DNA of 64,000 bases from the NCBI GenBank assembly GCA_051294375.1, contig CM119264.1:675611-739610 (forward strand), given 5' to 3'. The position numbers were made by a program, and so were the translations under genes. The notes under the pieces were generated by a model. That model did no database searches and was not told the origin of the DNA. It saw only the letters and a program-made list of their open reading frames with translations. Within the stretch, counting starts at the first letter, position 1. Every line of letters starts with the position of its first letter. The stretch comes from Paraspadella gotoi (Eukaryota; Chaetognatha). This document shows positions 47,221-59,844 of the stretch, piece after piece.

Positions 47221-47302
47221 TACCACTTATTTTTTGCCGGTTCAATCATGTGCCTTGCTTCTCTGCGTCTTTCGCCTTTCGCTTAAGACGCGCTCCTCAT
47301 TT

Positions 47303-47305
<3 letters not shown>

Positions 47306-47388
<83 letters not shown>

Positions 47389-47580
47389 CTCTCTCTTTTG
47401 TTTCACACACATATTGTTCGAACATCGTACGAAAATTCGACAAACTCACTTTATCTCAACTTGTTTAGAAACGACAAAAACGACGACGACGACGACAAAA
47501 AAGACGACAAAAACGACGACAAAAACGACGACGACGACGAAGACGACGACCACAATGATAACGATAACGACAAAGAGTTA
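47306..47580. repeat. (CT)n and (ACG)n
   Basis: A CT run at 47307-47396 and ACG/AAA triplets at 47470-47560, repeating the motif types of 47.0-47.2 kb in a similar order. No gene. Confidence 0.85.
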
Positions 47581-47639
47581 TCAACTGGAAAGATCAATTC
47601 GTGTCCCCTGGATGCATTTACACATGCACAAAACTTAAG

Positions 47640-48480
47640 CATAACTATCGTTTAATCAGACTACGTATCGAAGTAAAATATCAATTAAACCAACTAAGTA
47701 TTACGTTAGTGACGTCGCTGGGACTTTCTAGTCACATGTTCGCGTTTGTATATAACTCATTAACATTTTTGCCACATCTTATCAAAAACTACGCGCTATA
47801 AGCCAAGTTATGAGATTTTGAAACATAAGTGGGACGGTCCAAAAGACTGACCGACCGACAGCCCAGCATTTCGAGAGTTAATAATCTTGATTGAGTCAGT
47901 AGGGAAAGATAGCTTGTTCAATTATAATTAGATTAATGATTATATGTTTTTTCGTATTGGTTTTTCTCTCTCGTCAATATTAAAAAAAACTTTCTTTACA
48001 TGAAAGCCGATCGATGTTATAATTTATGATCGTGAGACGTGATAAATGTGGATTGGAGTGGGGAGCGAGATAAAATTAACCTATAAGCTATAATAGTATA
48101 CAAGTTATGTATAAAGTATCGCAAATTATAATTGTATTATTAAAATCGCTGGGAAAAAAAAAGAAAAATGAAAAAAATGAGTCGATCTTAGATTACTTAC
48201 TTTTTAGTTATTCTTTATTTATAACAACAATTATTTGATTAATAATTACATTAATAAATACAAAATAATTAAAAAATTAATTAATTTTTATTTATTTTTA
48301 TACACTTAAATATTAAAAAAAATACTTAATAATAAGTTTATTTATTATATAATTGTTTAATTAAGTAATTATTAAATTATTTAATTTTTATTTCTTCATT
48401 TAATTATCATTATTTATTTATTGAATTAGGTAATTATTTGATTAGTTAACTAATTGTTTAATTAATTTAAATATTTATTT
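47640..48480. other. AT-rich intron 7 sequence
   Basis: No gene, RNA or strong repeat is seen, apart from a short GACTGACCGACCGACAG at 47851. Confidence 0.5.
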
Positions 48481-48494
48481 ATTAATTAATTAAT

Positions 48495-48590
<96 letters not shown>

Positions 48591-48598
48591 TTAATTTA
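48480..48598. repeat. (TTTA)n microsatellite
   Basis: About 110 bp of TTTA tetramers, the complement of the AAAT runs at 32.4 and 38.3 kb. Confidence 0.95.
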
Positions 48599-48739
48599 AC
48601 TTTTCCCTGCTTTCTCTCTGAATTAGAGTCAAAGTCATCAGGCGTCAGGCGTTAATAATCTGTTATGACATCAGACGTCATCGAGTCAACAGTCGAGACG
48701 TCAGGCTGTGAAATGTCATCGCAGCCTGACACGTCTCGC

Positions 48740-49270
<531 letters not shown>

Positions 49271-49589
49271 CCACATTTTTTTTCTGACGAGGGTTTGTGA
49301 AATATCGCGGCGTCGCTTTTTCGTTTTGTGAGTGAATAATAAAAGTTGTGAAAACATCTCGTTAAAAGTTCAAGTCTTCATTCACTTTGAAGTTAAATGA
49401 TTTTTTTCATTTCCGAATGAGACTCGTATTTTCTTTTCTGAAATTATGGAGTTTTGTATCTCACATGGACCCCGTGTTGTTTTGGCTCGCGATTCGAAAA
49501 AAATGTAAATTTGTTAAAAAACATTTTTTTTTTAAATTTGAATGTGAAAAGAAAAGTGTTGAAATAGAAATAGCATAATTGATTAGTGA

Positions 49590-50100
49590 AACAGGTTTTT
49601 TTGTTTTTTCCATTTAAACTCATTTCCATTCAAACGATTCCATCGAAACTTTATTTCCTGCTTAATCACACACTTTTCTACCCACATATAAAATTTCAGG
49701 TTAATCGCCCCATCCACTCATGAGCAATTGGTGTTCAAATAGTGAAATAATTTTTTGGGTTTTTTCCATTTAAACTCATTTTCACTTGGACTATTCCATC
49801 GAAACTTTATATTTAGCTCAATCACACAATTCCCTACCCACACGCAAAATTTCATTCGAATCCATTAATCCAATCACGAGTAATTGGTGTTTTTTGCAAA
49901 GGTGGGACGGACGGACGGACGGACAGACAGACAGACAGACAGACGGACGGATGGACATCATTTTTTTGCATAATTTATCATAATTCGATGTTCTGACATG
50001 ATTGTGTGAGTGCCCGACAATATTGAGGGGGCGGACCGACGGACCGACAAAGTGAATTATAGAGTCGGGATCTGCTGATAAGCGGATCAGACTAAAAAGA
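49590..50100 (-). repeat. interspersed GTCC-rich repeat family, - copy
   Basis: Reverse complement of the 2.7-3.17 kb copy: CATTTAAACTCATTTCCATT, then ATCACGAGTAATTGGTG, (GGAC/AGAC)n at 49905-49955, TTATCATAATTCGATGTTCT and GAGGGGGCGGACCGACGGAC. Confidence 0.85.
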
Positions 50101-50279
50101 TGCAGCTCAGCTATCCAAACTCATATTGACATAAAAAATTAGTAAATCTCGGTTTCTAGTTTTAGAATGACTAGTTTTCAGTTATTAAATTAATTAATTA
50201 ATTAGTGAGAGTTGGTTCAGCTTGCTTTTATATTTTATATAAAAGGAAAAAGAATAATCCAAGTTTAAAATTGATTTTT

Positions 50280-50530
50280 TTTTTTGCATTTTAACTCATT
50301 TCCACTTGGACGATTCCATCGAAACTTGATTTCCAGCTCAATCACACACTTTTTTACCTTCACACAAATTTTCAAGTCAATCGCCCCTTACAATCATGAG
50401 TAATTGGCATACAGACAGACATTGATAGACAGACGGTCTGACGGATATCGGTTTATTTCGCATAATTTATCATAATTGGATTTTCTGACACGATCTAAGT
50501 AACTTACCGAAATATGCTGATTCAGCAGAT
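50280..50530 (-). repeat. second, degenerate GTCC-family copy
   Basis: Keeps ACTTGGACGATTCCATCGAA, CACACTTTTTTACC and TTATCATAATTGGATTTTCT in the same order as the neighbouring copy, with a short GACAGAC run. It is more diverged. Confidence 0.75.
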
Positions 50531-50824
50531 CTTACTAAAAAGAATAAAGACCGTGTCGTCTGCTTGAGCGGGTTCCAAGTCTGAAAGTTTGAAATCTTAT
50601 CCAGCTTTAGTTTATTTACTATAAATTGAATTTGAGTTAAATCTTATTTTTTTCCATATTGGTAAGACTATATATTATATGATTTAAAAAAAAAATAGAT
50701 CTCTGAGTATTATCTGTCAAACAGAAAGCGACTTCATCCTTACCTAAGGTAAGTTATTCTTCGCGCGTGAAGCTTTTTTACGTCAGGTTGGGAATTCGTT
50801 GTCTTCTGCATAAATTCCAAAAAT

Positions 50825-50940
50825 CTGCTGTCGTCGTTTTCGTCGTTGTCGTCGTCGTCGTCGTTATCTTTGTTTTTTTTTATCCTCCTTGTCCTCTTTT
50901 TGATCGTCGTCGTCGTTTTTTTTTTGTCCTCATCGCCAAA
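50825..50940. repeat. GTCGTC triplet repeat
   Basis: Two short GTC/GTT clusters at about 50830-50870 and 50905-50920 in T-rich DNA. Confidence 0.75.
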
Positions 50941-51052
50941 AATTGTCTTTGTTTTTCCATAATAGGACAGGACACCATTTCTAAATCGAAAAGAAAAAAA
51001 AAAGAAAAAAAAACATGAAACAAAAAAACAACACAATTTAAAAAAAAAAGTT

Positions 51053-51732
51053 GGACTTATTTTCTCAGAACGCCCAGTTTCATCTTAAATTCTGAATTAA
51101 AGGTTAATTTTTTTTTATTAAAGATTAAATTTTAGGTTAGAGTTAAGGATAAGGCTAAAGATTAATTTTAGGGATTAGGTTAGTGATAAGGGTAAGGGTT
51201 AGGGTTATGAATTTAAAAACATGTTCAAATATGTATCCCTATCAGAACATACAATTCTACATGGTAATTTTATCCCTATTGGTAAAAAAAAAATCAAATA
51301 TAACTTTGGTCCCCCCTCAAAATTATTTTTCATTCCTACCCTTTTCTGTTCAGCCTTTTAGATATTATAAATTTTTATTAATGACTTTCTAACAGAAATG
51401 ATGTGTGATATCTATTAGAAAACTGGGACAGATTGTAATCTAACCTTGTGTTGTATGATGCTCGCTCTATTTCCAAAAGACAAAATTGACTTCCCTTTTC
51501 CAAATTAAGTTATTATATATAATGATAAGTAAATTTTTTTGGAGAAAGAAAGCAATATATATTTGATTAAATAATATAGATTAAATACTAAATATTTCAT
51601 AAAATATAATGATAAAAAATAGTGAAACAAATAATTTTCAAATTTTTATATTATATTAAAAATTAATATAATAAATATATAAAAATATATATAACAAAGC
51701 GACAGAAATGGGGAACTCTTGGAAAAAAGAGC
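51053..51732. mobile_element. miniature inverted-repeat element, GGCTCTCTTTTC family, copy 5
   Basis: Left end GGACTTATTTTCTCAGAACG; inverted right end AGCTCTTTTTTCCAAGAGTT followed by CCCCATTTCTG. The interior contains GGGTAAGGGTTAGGGTTATG near 51189. The ends are more diverged than at 43.3 kb, and later AT-rich insertion is likely. Confidence 0.55.
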
Positions 51733-51784
51733 TAAAAAATTCTGTCTTTCGACTCTAGAGGAAAATCCCTTTGCGATTTGAAAT

Positions 51785-52245
51785 GTAAATTATCACGAAG
51801 GTCGCGGGTTCGAATCCTCCTCGGTACCTGGAAAGAAAATGGCGCCGAAATGAGGAAGATGGCATCGGTGGTGGATTGTGGCGATTTGTGTGGCATCGCT
51901 GACTGGAAGATGGCAAGGAATGATGTCTTACCGGCGATGTTTTACTGAGCGTGAGTGGAAAGTGGCGACTGAGAATGTGGTATCGAGAAAAAAGATGGCA
52001 TCTGGCAAAATAAAGACGGCATCTTGAAATAGAAAGATAACTAAAAAAATTATGGCATCTTAAAATAAAAATTTTTGGACGGATTAATGGAAACTTTAGA
52101 AAAAGAGATGAAATTTTGAAGAAGAACTGGCACCATAAGAAGAGACGGCATCATGAAAGTTGCCACTAAAAAGATGGCATTTTCAAAACCAGATGGCACC
52201 TCGAAAAAGAAAAAAAATGGCATCAGGAAAAACAAAGTTGGCAGA
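51785..52245. repeat. GATGGCATC-phased degenerate minisatellite, starting at a tRNA T-arm-like sequence
   Basis: TCGCGGGTTCGAATCCTCC at 51802 has a good B box but no tRNA fold. From about 51838, units carrying AAGATGGCATC recur irregularly every 20-40 bp to TGGCATCAGGAAAA near 52218. No frame is conserved. Confidence 0.65.
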
Positions 52246-52249
52246 TCGG

Positions 52250-52895
52250 GCAAAAATGAAAAAAATATTCAGTTCATTCACTAAATGAATTTTCTGTATC
52301 CTGAATCTTTTGTATTTACTGTTACATTAAGTTACATTAAGTGCTACTAGACGAGACGATACCACCATTTATCAAGGGATATTTTTTTTTGGTGAAAAGG
52401 AAATCTCGTTATTATGAAAAATGTTGAGAGCTTATTATTGTTTATTGATTTATTTTTGATTAAATTGTATAAATATACTATTTTTGTCTGTATCTGTTAC
52501 TCTATTTGCTCTTTTGTATGAACTGTTTCAACTAATTGTTGTAAACGAATAAAACACCAATTATCCCGGACATTTTTCAAAGTATTAATACTAATCTTCT
52601 TCATTAACTTTTGAAACCCAAAACCTTTCACCGGTTTTACTTAGAGGTTTACGTTGGTTAAACAAGATTCGTGACTCTGTCTCTCGATTTCTGATCGGTC
52701 GATCTTTATCTATCTCTCCATCTGTCGGAGGACATTGCTCGCTAAAGATAAAGGAGGAAGAGGAGGAGGAGGAGCAGGAGAAGGGGTAGGAGGAAGAGAA
52801 TGACAATTTTAAATATAAATTGATATAGAATTAATTTAATTATAATCGCGTTTGAATCTTAGTTTTTTACTTCTTGTGTCTCATTCTCATTTTTC
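52250..52895. other. AT-rich intron 7 sequence, nothing recognised
   Basis: A small GGAGGAAGAGGAGGAGGAGG patch lies near 52763; otherwise unique. Confidence 0.5.
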
Positions 52896-52899
52896 GCAG

Positions 52900-52900
52900 C

Positions 52901-52946
<46 letters not shown>

Positions 52947-53016
52947 GTGAAGTGAGATATGTATCTGAAAAGTGAGATTTGGAGAAAGAGCCCGAAAGAG
53001 ATATGAATTAGAATAG

Positions 53017-53086
<70 letters not shown>

Positions 53087-53090
53087 CTAA
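52900..53090. repeat. (CT)n then (GA)n
   Basis: CT at 52905-52940 and GA at 53020-53086, an opposing pair about 80 bp apart. Confidence 0.88.
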
Positions 53091-53224
53091 CGTTATGGTG
53101 ACGCATTATGGTTCTTTGCTGTTTTCAGCGTCTGTTTTTTAATGGAACAATTAGAAACTGCGCTCGTTGTTGAGCGAAGCCATTTTCTCCTCAGTGATGC
53201 TTGTGTCTGTCGGCGATATTTTAA

Positions 53225-53415
53225 TCCGTCTGTCTGTCTGTCTCTCTCTGTCTGTCTCAAGATTTCTTTTGTTTAGCTGCGTTTTAAATTAAAATTGTTA
53301 TTAAATTTTTACTGAGTTTAAAAATAAAAGAACTGGAAAAAGCTTTGTTTTAGTAATTTACTTTTAACTCTCTATCGTAGTTAGTTGTCTTTGCATAAAC
53401 CCCCCTCTCTCTCAC

Positions 53416-53450
<35 letters not shown>
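53225..53450. repeat. CTGT and CT microsatellites
   Basis: CTGTCTGTCTGTCTC at 53229-53260 and CT at 53405-53448. Confidence 0.85.
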
Positions 53451-53694
53451 TTGCATAAATCCTCTCGTTTTAACCGAAGCCTTTTCCTCTCTGTCGCTGC
53501 AAAATAAGAAAGAAAAGAAAAGAAAGAAAAAAAAAAGAAAAACAGAAAGCAAATCGTTTTTGTCTCAGGTTTTAGTTCTGAATCAAGAAACGAATTTAGT
53601 TCAAATCGAATTTTATCAAACAAAATAAAGAAGTCGGTCAGTCATTCGATGAGCCAATAAAAACCCGAGCCGTCTTCGTCTGTCAGTAGTTTTC

Positions 53695-54361
<667 letters not shown>

Positions 54362-54364
54362 ATA

Positions 54365-54760
54365 TGCTTAGGAGAGCAGCATCGATTTTGTCAACAGCAT
54401 CGTAGATCTCGGCAGGCAACGAAAAGAGAGAGAGAGAAAGACCGCTTCTTCGACGTTGGTGCCGATTCTGCAATTTCCAATCCCGCTGATGTTGATGAAG
54501 GGTTTTGAACCGAAGGGATGAAAGAGGATTTGGACACAAGACGTTGGGTCAACAAACAGATTTTGAGGAATGAAGAGTTCAAGTTTGTTTTTCAAGAATC
54601 TGCATCTTAGTCGTAGATTTTTTGGGCAGATGATAAAAACATTATATTTTTAAGCCAAAACGCTGCAATAACTTCCTTTCCGAGTAATAAGGTGACTTCT
54701 GTAACAACGTTCGACATTCTTTATATGATTTCATTAGAAAGTAGTAGTTGCTAAGATTTG
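54365..54760. other. unique intron 7 sequence
   Basis: Relatively complex sequence with short frames in several directions but no splice-phase-compatible exon that I could support. Confidence 0.5.
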
Positions 54761-54799
54761 TTGTTCTTTCCGAGTCACACAAAAAATAAAAAAAAGAGA

Positions 54800-55094
54800 T
54801 ACAGAACTGGAACCGGATCAAAGACTCGGGAAGAAATCACCGAAATGGAATCAAGCTCTCTGATTGGTGGAGATCCGAATGGAACCGGCTTCCATCCGCC
54901 AGGAAATTTTACCCACGTCTCGGATCCACTTGCAGTAGATTTTGTATCTGATCATTCTGTCCAAAATTGACACCGTCTTCTTGTCTGTTTTTCTATCAAT
55001 AAATTCCTCTTTGGTTTCATGATGAATTCCCTGTCTTCTTACTTAAATGTGGTGGCAGCGGTGGGATTCGAACCCACGCTTCCGTAGAGACTGG
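54800..55094 (-). repeat. tRNA-Leu-like 3'-half repeat, inverted copy
   Basis: The - strand begins at 55094 with CCAGTCTCTACGGAAGCGTG, runs through GGTTCGAATCCCACCGCTGC and CACCA to 55050, then continues as a body to about 54800. The sequence matches the 3' half of a eukaryotic tRNA-Leu plus CCA. Read on the + strand, TGGTGGCAGCGGTGGGATTC looks like an LTR-retrotransposon primer-binding site preceded by an AATAAA-bearing segment (55000). Origin as an LTR/TRIM or as a tRNA-derived SINE is unresolved. Confidence 0.68.
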
Positions 55095-55119
55095 AAATAT
55101 TAAACGAATTAGGCCGCAT

Positions 55120-55420
55120 TTCATTTGCTAATGCTAATAACTAAGGTAATAATACTTCATCAATTTTATTCATATTTGGTATGAAAGTGAGTTACTATAA
55201 GACATTTAATGTGCACATGTATCATACTTACTAAGTCACGAGATTAGATTAAAAAGCGATCACATGACCCAAAATCCAATGCGACTTAAACTTGGTTGCT
55301 ATTTTGTTAATTTCGATGAACTTCGAATCTGATCGACGCGAGTACTAACGCTCCCTTTCGTTTTTATAGAAATAATATAAAGAAAAAAGATCTTATTCCA
55401 ATGCAGTGCGATATAACGAA
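55120..55420 (+). repeat. dispersed repeat with CTAACGCT-type core
   Basis: Shares TTCATATTTGGTATGAAAGT, GACATTTAATGTGCACATGT, ACTTGGTTGCTATTTTG, GCGAGTACTAACGCTCCC and CAATGCAGTGCGA with the 59.3-kb copy in the same order. Confidence 0.75.
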
Positions 55421-55672
55421 TTGAAAACTATACCTATCACTTTCATTGCCATTGGAGATTAAACTTAAAATTTAAAATTGGTACTTAACCGATAATAATA
55501 GTATTGATTCTCTAGAATATAAAAAAGTACTTCAACGAAAAGGAAAAAAACAAACCAAAATAACAAAGGAAAAGCATTTTCGACATTTTCCGACATCTTT
55601 TTGGGTCAATGTCGACATTTTTAACATTGACATTTGGACAAGTGTTTGAAGAAGATGTTCTTTTGTCTTTAG

Positions 55673-55792
55673 GTTACGAGATTTAGCGCCATCTCTCCTT
55701 ACGAAACCGACATCGCGTTGAATCTGGAAAAACGAATTCTGACTGTTGAGCATCCGGAAGAAACCATTACTCTCAAAGTGTTGGGATATCAA
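55673..55792 (+). CDS. exon 8: end of third domain
   Basis: The acceptor is TTTTGTCTTTAG and the donor GTAAGC. Forty whole codons (phase 0 to 0) encode VTRFSAISPYETDIALNLEK then RILTVEHPEETITLKVLGYQ. It follows exon 7 across a 12.35-kb intron. TITLKVLGY resembles a terminal beta strand of an Ig-like or related beta-sandwich domain. There is no cysteine, so a partner for the exon 7 cysteine must come from elsewhere, or the disulfide is lost. No low-complexity sequence is present, which supports real coding status. Confidence 0.83.
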
Positions 55793-55844
55793 GTAAGCAT
55801 TTGGCAGAGAGAGAGAGAGAGTCTGTGGATGGATGTTACATCTA

Positions 55845-55945
55845 CACATTGAGGGGTAGTTACCGGGTTCGTATTGAACTCGGTACCTAGTGGTCTTGAG
55901 CTGATGGCTTTACTCAATGAGCCACTGGGTCATAACTGAAAGTGT
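55845..55945 (-). repeat. tRNA-derived SINE head
   Basis: The - strand reads CCCAGTGGCTCATTGAGTAA then AGCCATCAG, an A-box-like start, and about 45 nt on GGTACCGAGTTCAATACGAA, a B-box-like segment. The same pair with the same spacing occurs at 58.88-58.97 kb. It sits in intron 8, about 50 bp from exon 8. Confidence 0.6.
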
Positions 55946-56209
55946 CATGCTTCTGGGCGGGGTGAACCTCGGCAATGCCCGACTACATTATCTTCTGAAA
56001 GCCCTTGCAAGTATGAGGAGAATGATATACTTACGAATACTGTAGTATAAAATTTAGCCTGCTTAACTTTAATTTAATCGAGATAATCAAAAACGAGGCA
56101 TCTGGAGGGCAAATTTAAAATTATTATTCAATTGTGATTGGCTATTTTAAATCATACCCAAATAAATTATATCTTTTTTTATTAGAATAATTTAAATAGT
56201 TTCTATAAA

Positions 56210-56540
<331 letters not shown>

Positions 56541-56608
56541 CGGTTGTCGGGCAAAGCGAGAAAGTCGAACAAAGCCTCACGACCCGAGCAGACGGACCCG
56601 AGAGTCAC

Positions 56609-56698
56609 AAGGTCATCTGATGACCTTGAAAGATCATTGGTGATCTTGAAAGGTCATTGGTGACCCTAAAAGGTCAATGGTGACTTTGAGAGGTCACA
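56609..56698. repeat. tandem palindromes of AGGTCA half-sites
   Basis: Four consecutive units: AGGTCATCTGATGACCT, AGATCATTGGTGATCT, AGGTCATTGGTGACCC and AGGTCAATGGTGACTT, then AGGTCA. Each is an inverted pair of the hexamer AGGTCA or a close variant with 4-5 bp between. AGGTCA is the canonical nuclear-receptor half-site. Confidence 0.8.
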
Positions 56699-56782
56699 AG
56701 CGGTAAAAGAGAAGAAATAAATTTTACAGGAATACCTTGACATATTTATTTATACCTTGTGTATCACTTGTGAAGGATGACA

Positions 56783-56965
56783 TTTAAAATATTATGCCAC
56801 TTCATTAATAGGGAAGCCAGGTACTCTGCGAGTAAATAAACGAGACTGTGAGAGAGTCTTGATTGAAAGCTTGCAGGGACCTGCTATGTCATTATCTTGT
56901 AAGAGTGATGGAGGCTTAAACCACCAAAGTCAGGGGCAAGAAAGCTTATTTAATCAATAAATAGA
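56783..56965 (+). repeat. interspersed repeat ending AAGCTTATTTAA, copy 1
   Basis: Near-identical to 61083-61268: GGGAAGCCAGGTACTCTG, GAGAGAGTCTTGATTGAAAG, TTGCAGGGACCTGCTATGTC, AAGAGTGATGGAGGC and a tail AGCTTATTTAATCAATAAAT. The A/T-rich tail suggests a SINE. The 61-kb copy has an extra AAGCGTGTTC. Confidence 0.8.
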
Positions 56966-57189
56966 TAATTTCTATATTGGTTGTATCAAGTTCATTTTTT
57001 GATTATTTGTATATTATACAAATTTCATTTTTCTGTAACTCTCTCTCTCTCTTTGATTTTCCCCTGTCATATCCTTTCCACTTTCCATTAAGAACTTCAG
57101 GTTTAATTGAAAAAATACGTTTTTAGCTGCAAAACAGATGTTTTTTTTTGCTCTTAGATGCAGAGAAGTTGAGTCAGAGAAGAAAGGAC

Positions 57190-57540
57190 GATAATGAAAA
57201 CTATAAGACAAAAAAGGAAAAATAGAAAAGAGAAGTAAAGAAAAAAAGAAAAGAAAAAAGAGAGAGAAAAAAAAAGAAAATACAGAATGGAAAAAGAAAA
57301 AAAATGAAAAAAAGAGAGAAAAAATCAAAGCAAATAAAAAATATAAGAAATAAAAATTGAAAAAAGACAAATGAAAAAGAGAAACAGGAGAAAAAATTAA
57401 AGTAAAACCAAGAAAACAAAAAGAAAAGAAAAGAAAAGAAAAGAAAAGAAAATAAAAAGTGAAAGAAAATAAAAAGAGAAAGAAAAGAAAAGAAAATAAA
57501 AAGAAAAAAAAAGAGAAGAAAATGAAAAAAAGAGCAACTC
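57190..57540. repeat. AAAAGAAAAG purine tract
   Basis: A-rich purine sequence with (AAAAG)n at 57420-57450. Phe-rich frames on the - strand are artefacts. Confidence 0.85.
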
Positions 57541-57847
57541 GCCAACACAGAAAGAAGAATCTTGGGATTAGTAGCGTTCTCTTGCGGCCTGGATGGAAAA
57601 CAAAATGAGAGATATATATTTTGATTTGATTCATTTTTTATGCTCATTTCGCGATTTAAACAAAAACAATTGTGAGTTATGTAAAAAAAAGTAATAGTAC
57701 ATACATTGCAAAAAAGGTAAAAAAAAAAGATATATCAATTTAAGAGATCAGAACTAACGTTAATAAATATTTGTAGCATATTACTTATTTACTACATTTT
57801 AAAGCTTTTTTATTTGATACATGCCACATATGTTTGATATTTTAGAT

Positions 57848-57852
<5 letters not shown>

Positions 57853-57917
<65 letters not shown>

Positions 57918-58039
57918 AGAGGGAGTGGTTTCCCGCTTACTTCCAATTACATATTATCAATAATTCGCAATAAAAGGTCAAAGTTTATTCTCCATTCATT
58001 CTTGAATCATTAGGGCCCATTTCTCTCTCTCTCTCGTCC

Positions 58040-58095
<56 letters not shown>

Positions 58096-58281
58096 TCTCT
58101 TTCCCTCTCTCATCTCTGATTTCGTATTGGACATTGAGTAGAGTGTTTCCTTCTCTTCGCTATTTCCCACCAACACAATTTCCCTCTCTTTCCAATTTGA
58201 CCCCAAAACGAAAGCAACAATAATTAGAGGTTTTTTTTTTCGAAAGCTTACATTCACCCAGACAGAGTCCTCTCTCTCTTA

Positions 58282-58316
<35 letters not shown>

Positions 58317-58375
58317 TCTCTTCTCCTCTTCTCTCTCTCTTCTCTCTTTCTTTACCCATTCACCCAGAACCAGAC
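57853..58375. repeat. (GA)n followed by two (CT)n blocks
   Basis: GA at 57853-57925; CT at 58021-58112 and 58271-58352. Unique sequence between includes a CCCAATTTGACC-like stretch with no supported gene. Confidence 0.88.
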
Positions 58376-58599
58376 GGAGTCGCCCTCTTTTGTCGCCCCA
58401 TTTTTCTTTTTCCCTGTCTTTCCACTCTTGTCAGGTTGCCCACCTTAGGCGATCCTTGATTTTCGCGCACCGATTCTTAGTCAAGTCTTGTCCGTTTTTG
58501 TCATGGCAAACTAATTTTTTACGAAATGGCGATTAGAAAAAAAAAACATTTAAAATACAACAAAAAATTATACAACGTCATTTATATACATGATTCGCG

Positions 58600-58975
58600 C
58601 TCTGGAAATTAATAAAGTAGGCTGCGATAGAGACTTGATTTAATTGCTCGCCGTTTCCCGTTTTGTTATTATCATGTAAGATAGCTTATTTAATAAGTTT
58701 TTTATAATAGATATACCTCGGATACAAAGTGGGCTGAAGATTACTATCCGCAAAAAGTTTAATCCCCATGGAAGAAGGTCCTGGGCTTCAAACCAAGCTT
58801 AAGGGTTTTCCAGGTCCCTTAGGGTCCTGGGCTTCAAACCAAGCTTAAGGGTTTTCCAGGTCCCCTAGGTCCCCTTACGGCCGATCTCACGCTTCCCGCA
58901 TTGGTGATCGATCCCCGTACCTGAATGCCACGAACTGATGGTATTACTCAATGAGTCACTGGGTAGGCGGGATGT
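58600..58975 (-). repeat. SINE-like repeat with internal 46-bp tandem duplication
   Basis: The - strand head at 58975-58885 has CCCAGTGACTCATTGAGTAA and, about 45 nt on, GGTACGGGGATCGATCACC, matching A- and B-box positions. A perfect or nearly perfect 46-bp direct repeat (GGTCCTGGGCTTCAAACCAA...) fills 58777-58868. The low-coordinate end has AAGATAGCTTATTTAATAAG, the tail motif shared with the 56.9- and 61.2-kb repeats. Confidence 0.6.
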
Positions 58976-59254
58976 AATTATTACAATTATTATATTATAG
59001 TATCCATTTTATTTTATCCCATACTGTTGACCCACTAATAAAAACGGGAAAACATTGAGGAAAACAATTTCTTTTTTCAGTGAAAAACAAAAAATGAAAG
59101 AAAAAGTTCCAGTCACTTTTTTCCTTTTCAAGTCCGAATTCCCAGTCACCGCTTTTCTCATTTTCAACGTTGTCCACAAAACTATTTTCTTTTCCTTTTC
59201 TTTTTTGCCCTTTGTTTTTAGTTTCGCCGCATTTGGATGTCGGTCGGTTAGTCG

Positions 59255-59320
59255 CTCGGTAGTAATAATAAATATAATATAAATATAAATATAATATAAA
59301 TATAATATAATATAATAAAT
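59255..59320. repeat. AATATAAAT-type AT microsatellite
   Basis: Degenerate AATATAATATAAAT repeats next to the following dispersed repeat. Confidence 0.75.
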
Positions 59321-59640
59321 ATTCGATCAATTTAGTTCATATTTTTCTATGAAAGTGAGTTACCCTCAGACCTTTAATGTCCACATGTATCATACTTGTA
59401 AAGTCACGTGATCCGAACTTAAATACGGTTTAAATTCGGTTGCTATTTTGGTAATTTTGCTCAAGTTCGAATTTGAGCGACTACTAGCGCTACCTTTTGT
59501 TTTTAAAGAAGTCATAGTAATAATTTTTTTAATAAAATAAAGAATAAAAGATCGAATTCCGATGCAGCGCATGTCACCTACGTAAAAATAAGACAGACGA
59601 CGCAACACAATTGAAATACGGTTCTTCTTTTTTCTTGCGC
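59320..59640 (+). repeat. dispersed repeat with CTACTAGCGCTACC core
   Basis: TTCATATTTTTCTATGAAAG, AGACCTTTAATGTCCACATG, TTCGGTTGCTATTTTGG, GCGACTACTAGCGCTACC and CCGATGCAGCGCATGTC match the 55.2-kb copy and, partly, the 40.4-kb and palindrome copies. Confidence 0.75.
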
Positions 59641-59759
59641 TCCTGGCCAACTTTGTTAAATGGCTAACATGGTCGTATTTTATTGATGTTGTTGTTGTTG
59701 TTGTTATTCTTTCTTTTTTTCTTGTCTTACATTCTCTTTCCCGCCGCCCACCCATGTTT

Positions 59760-59782
59760 CTCCCTCTCTCCCTCCCCCCCAA

Positions 59783-59844
<62 letters not shown>

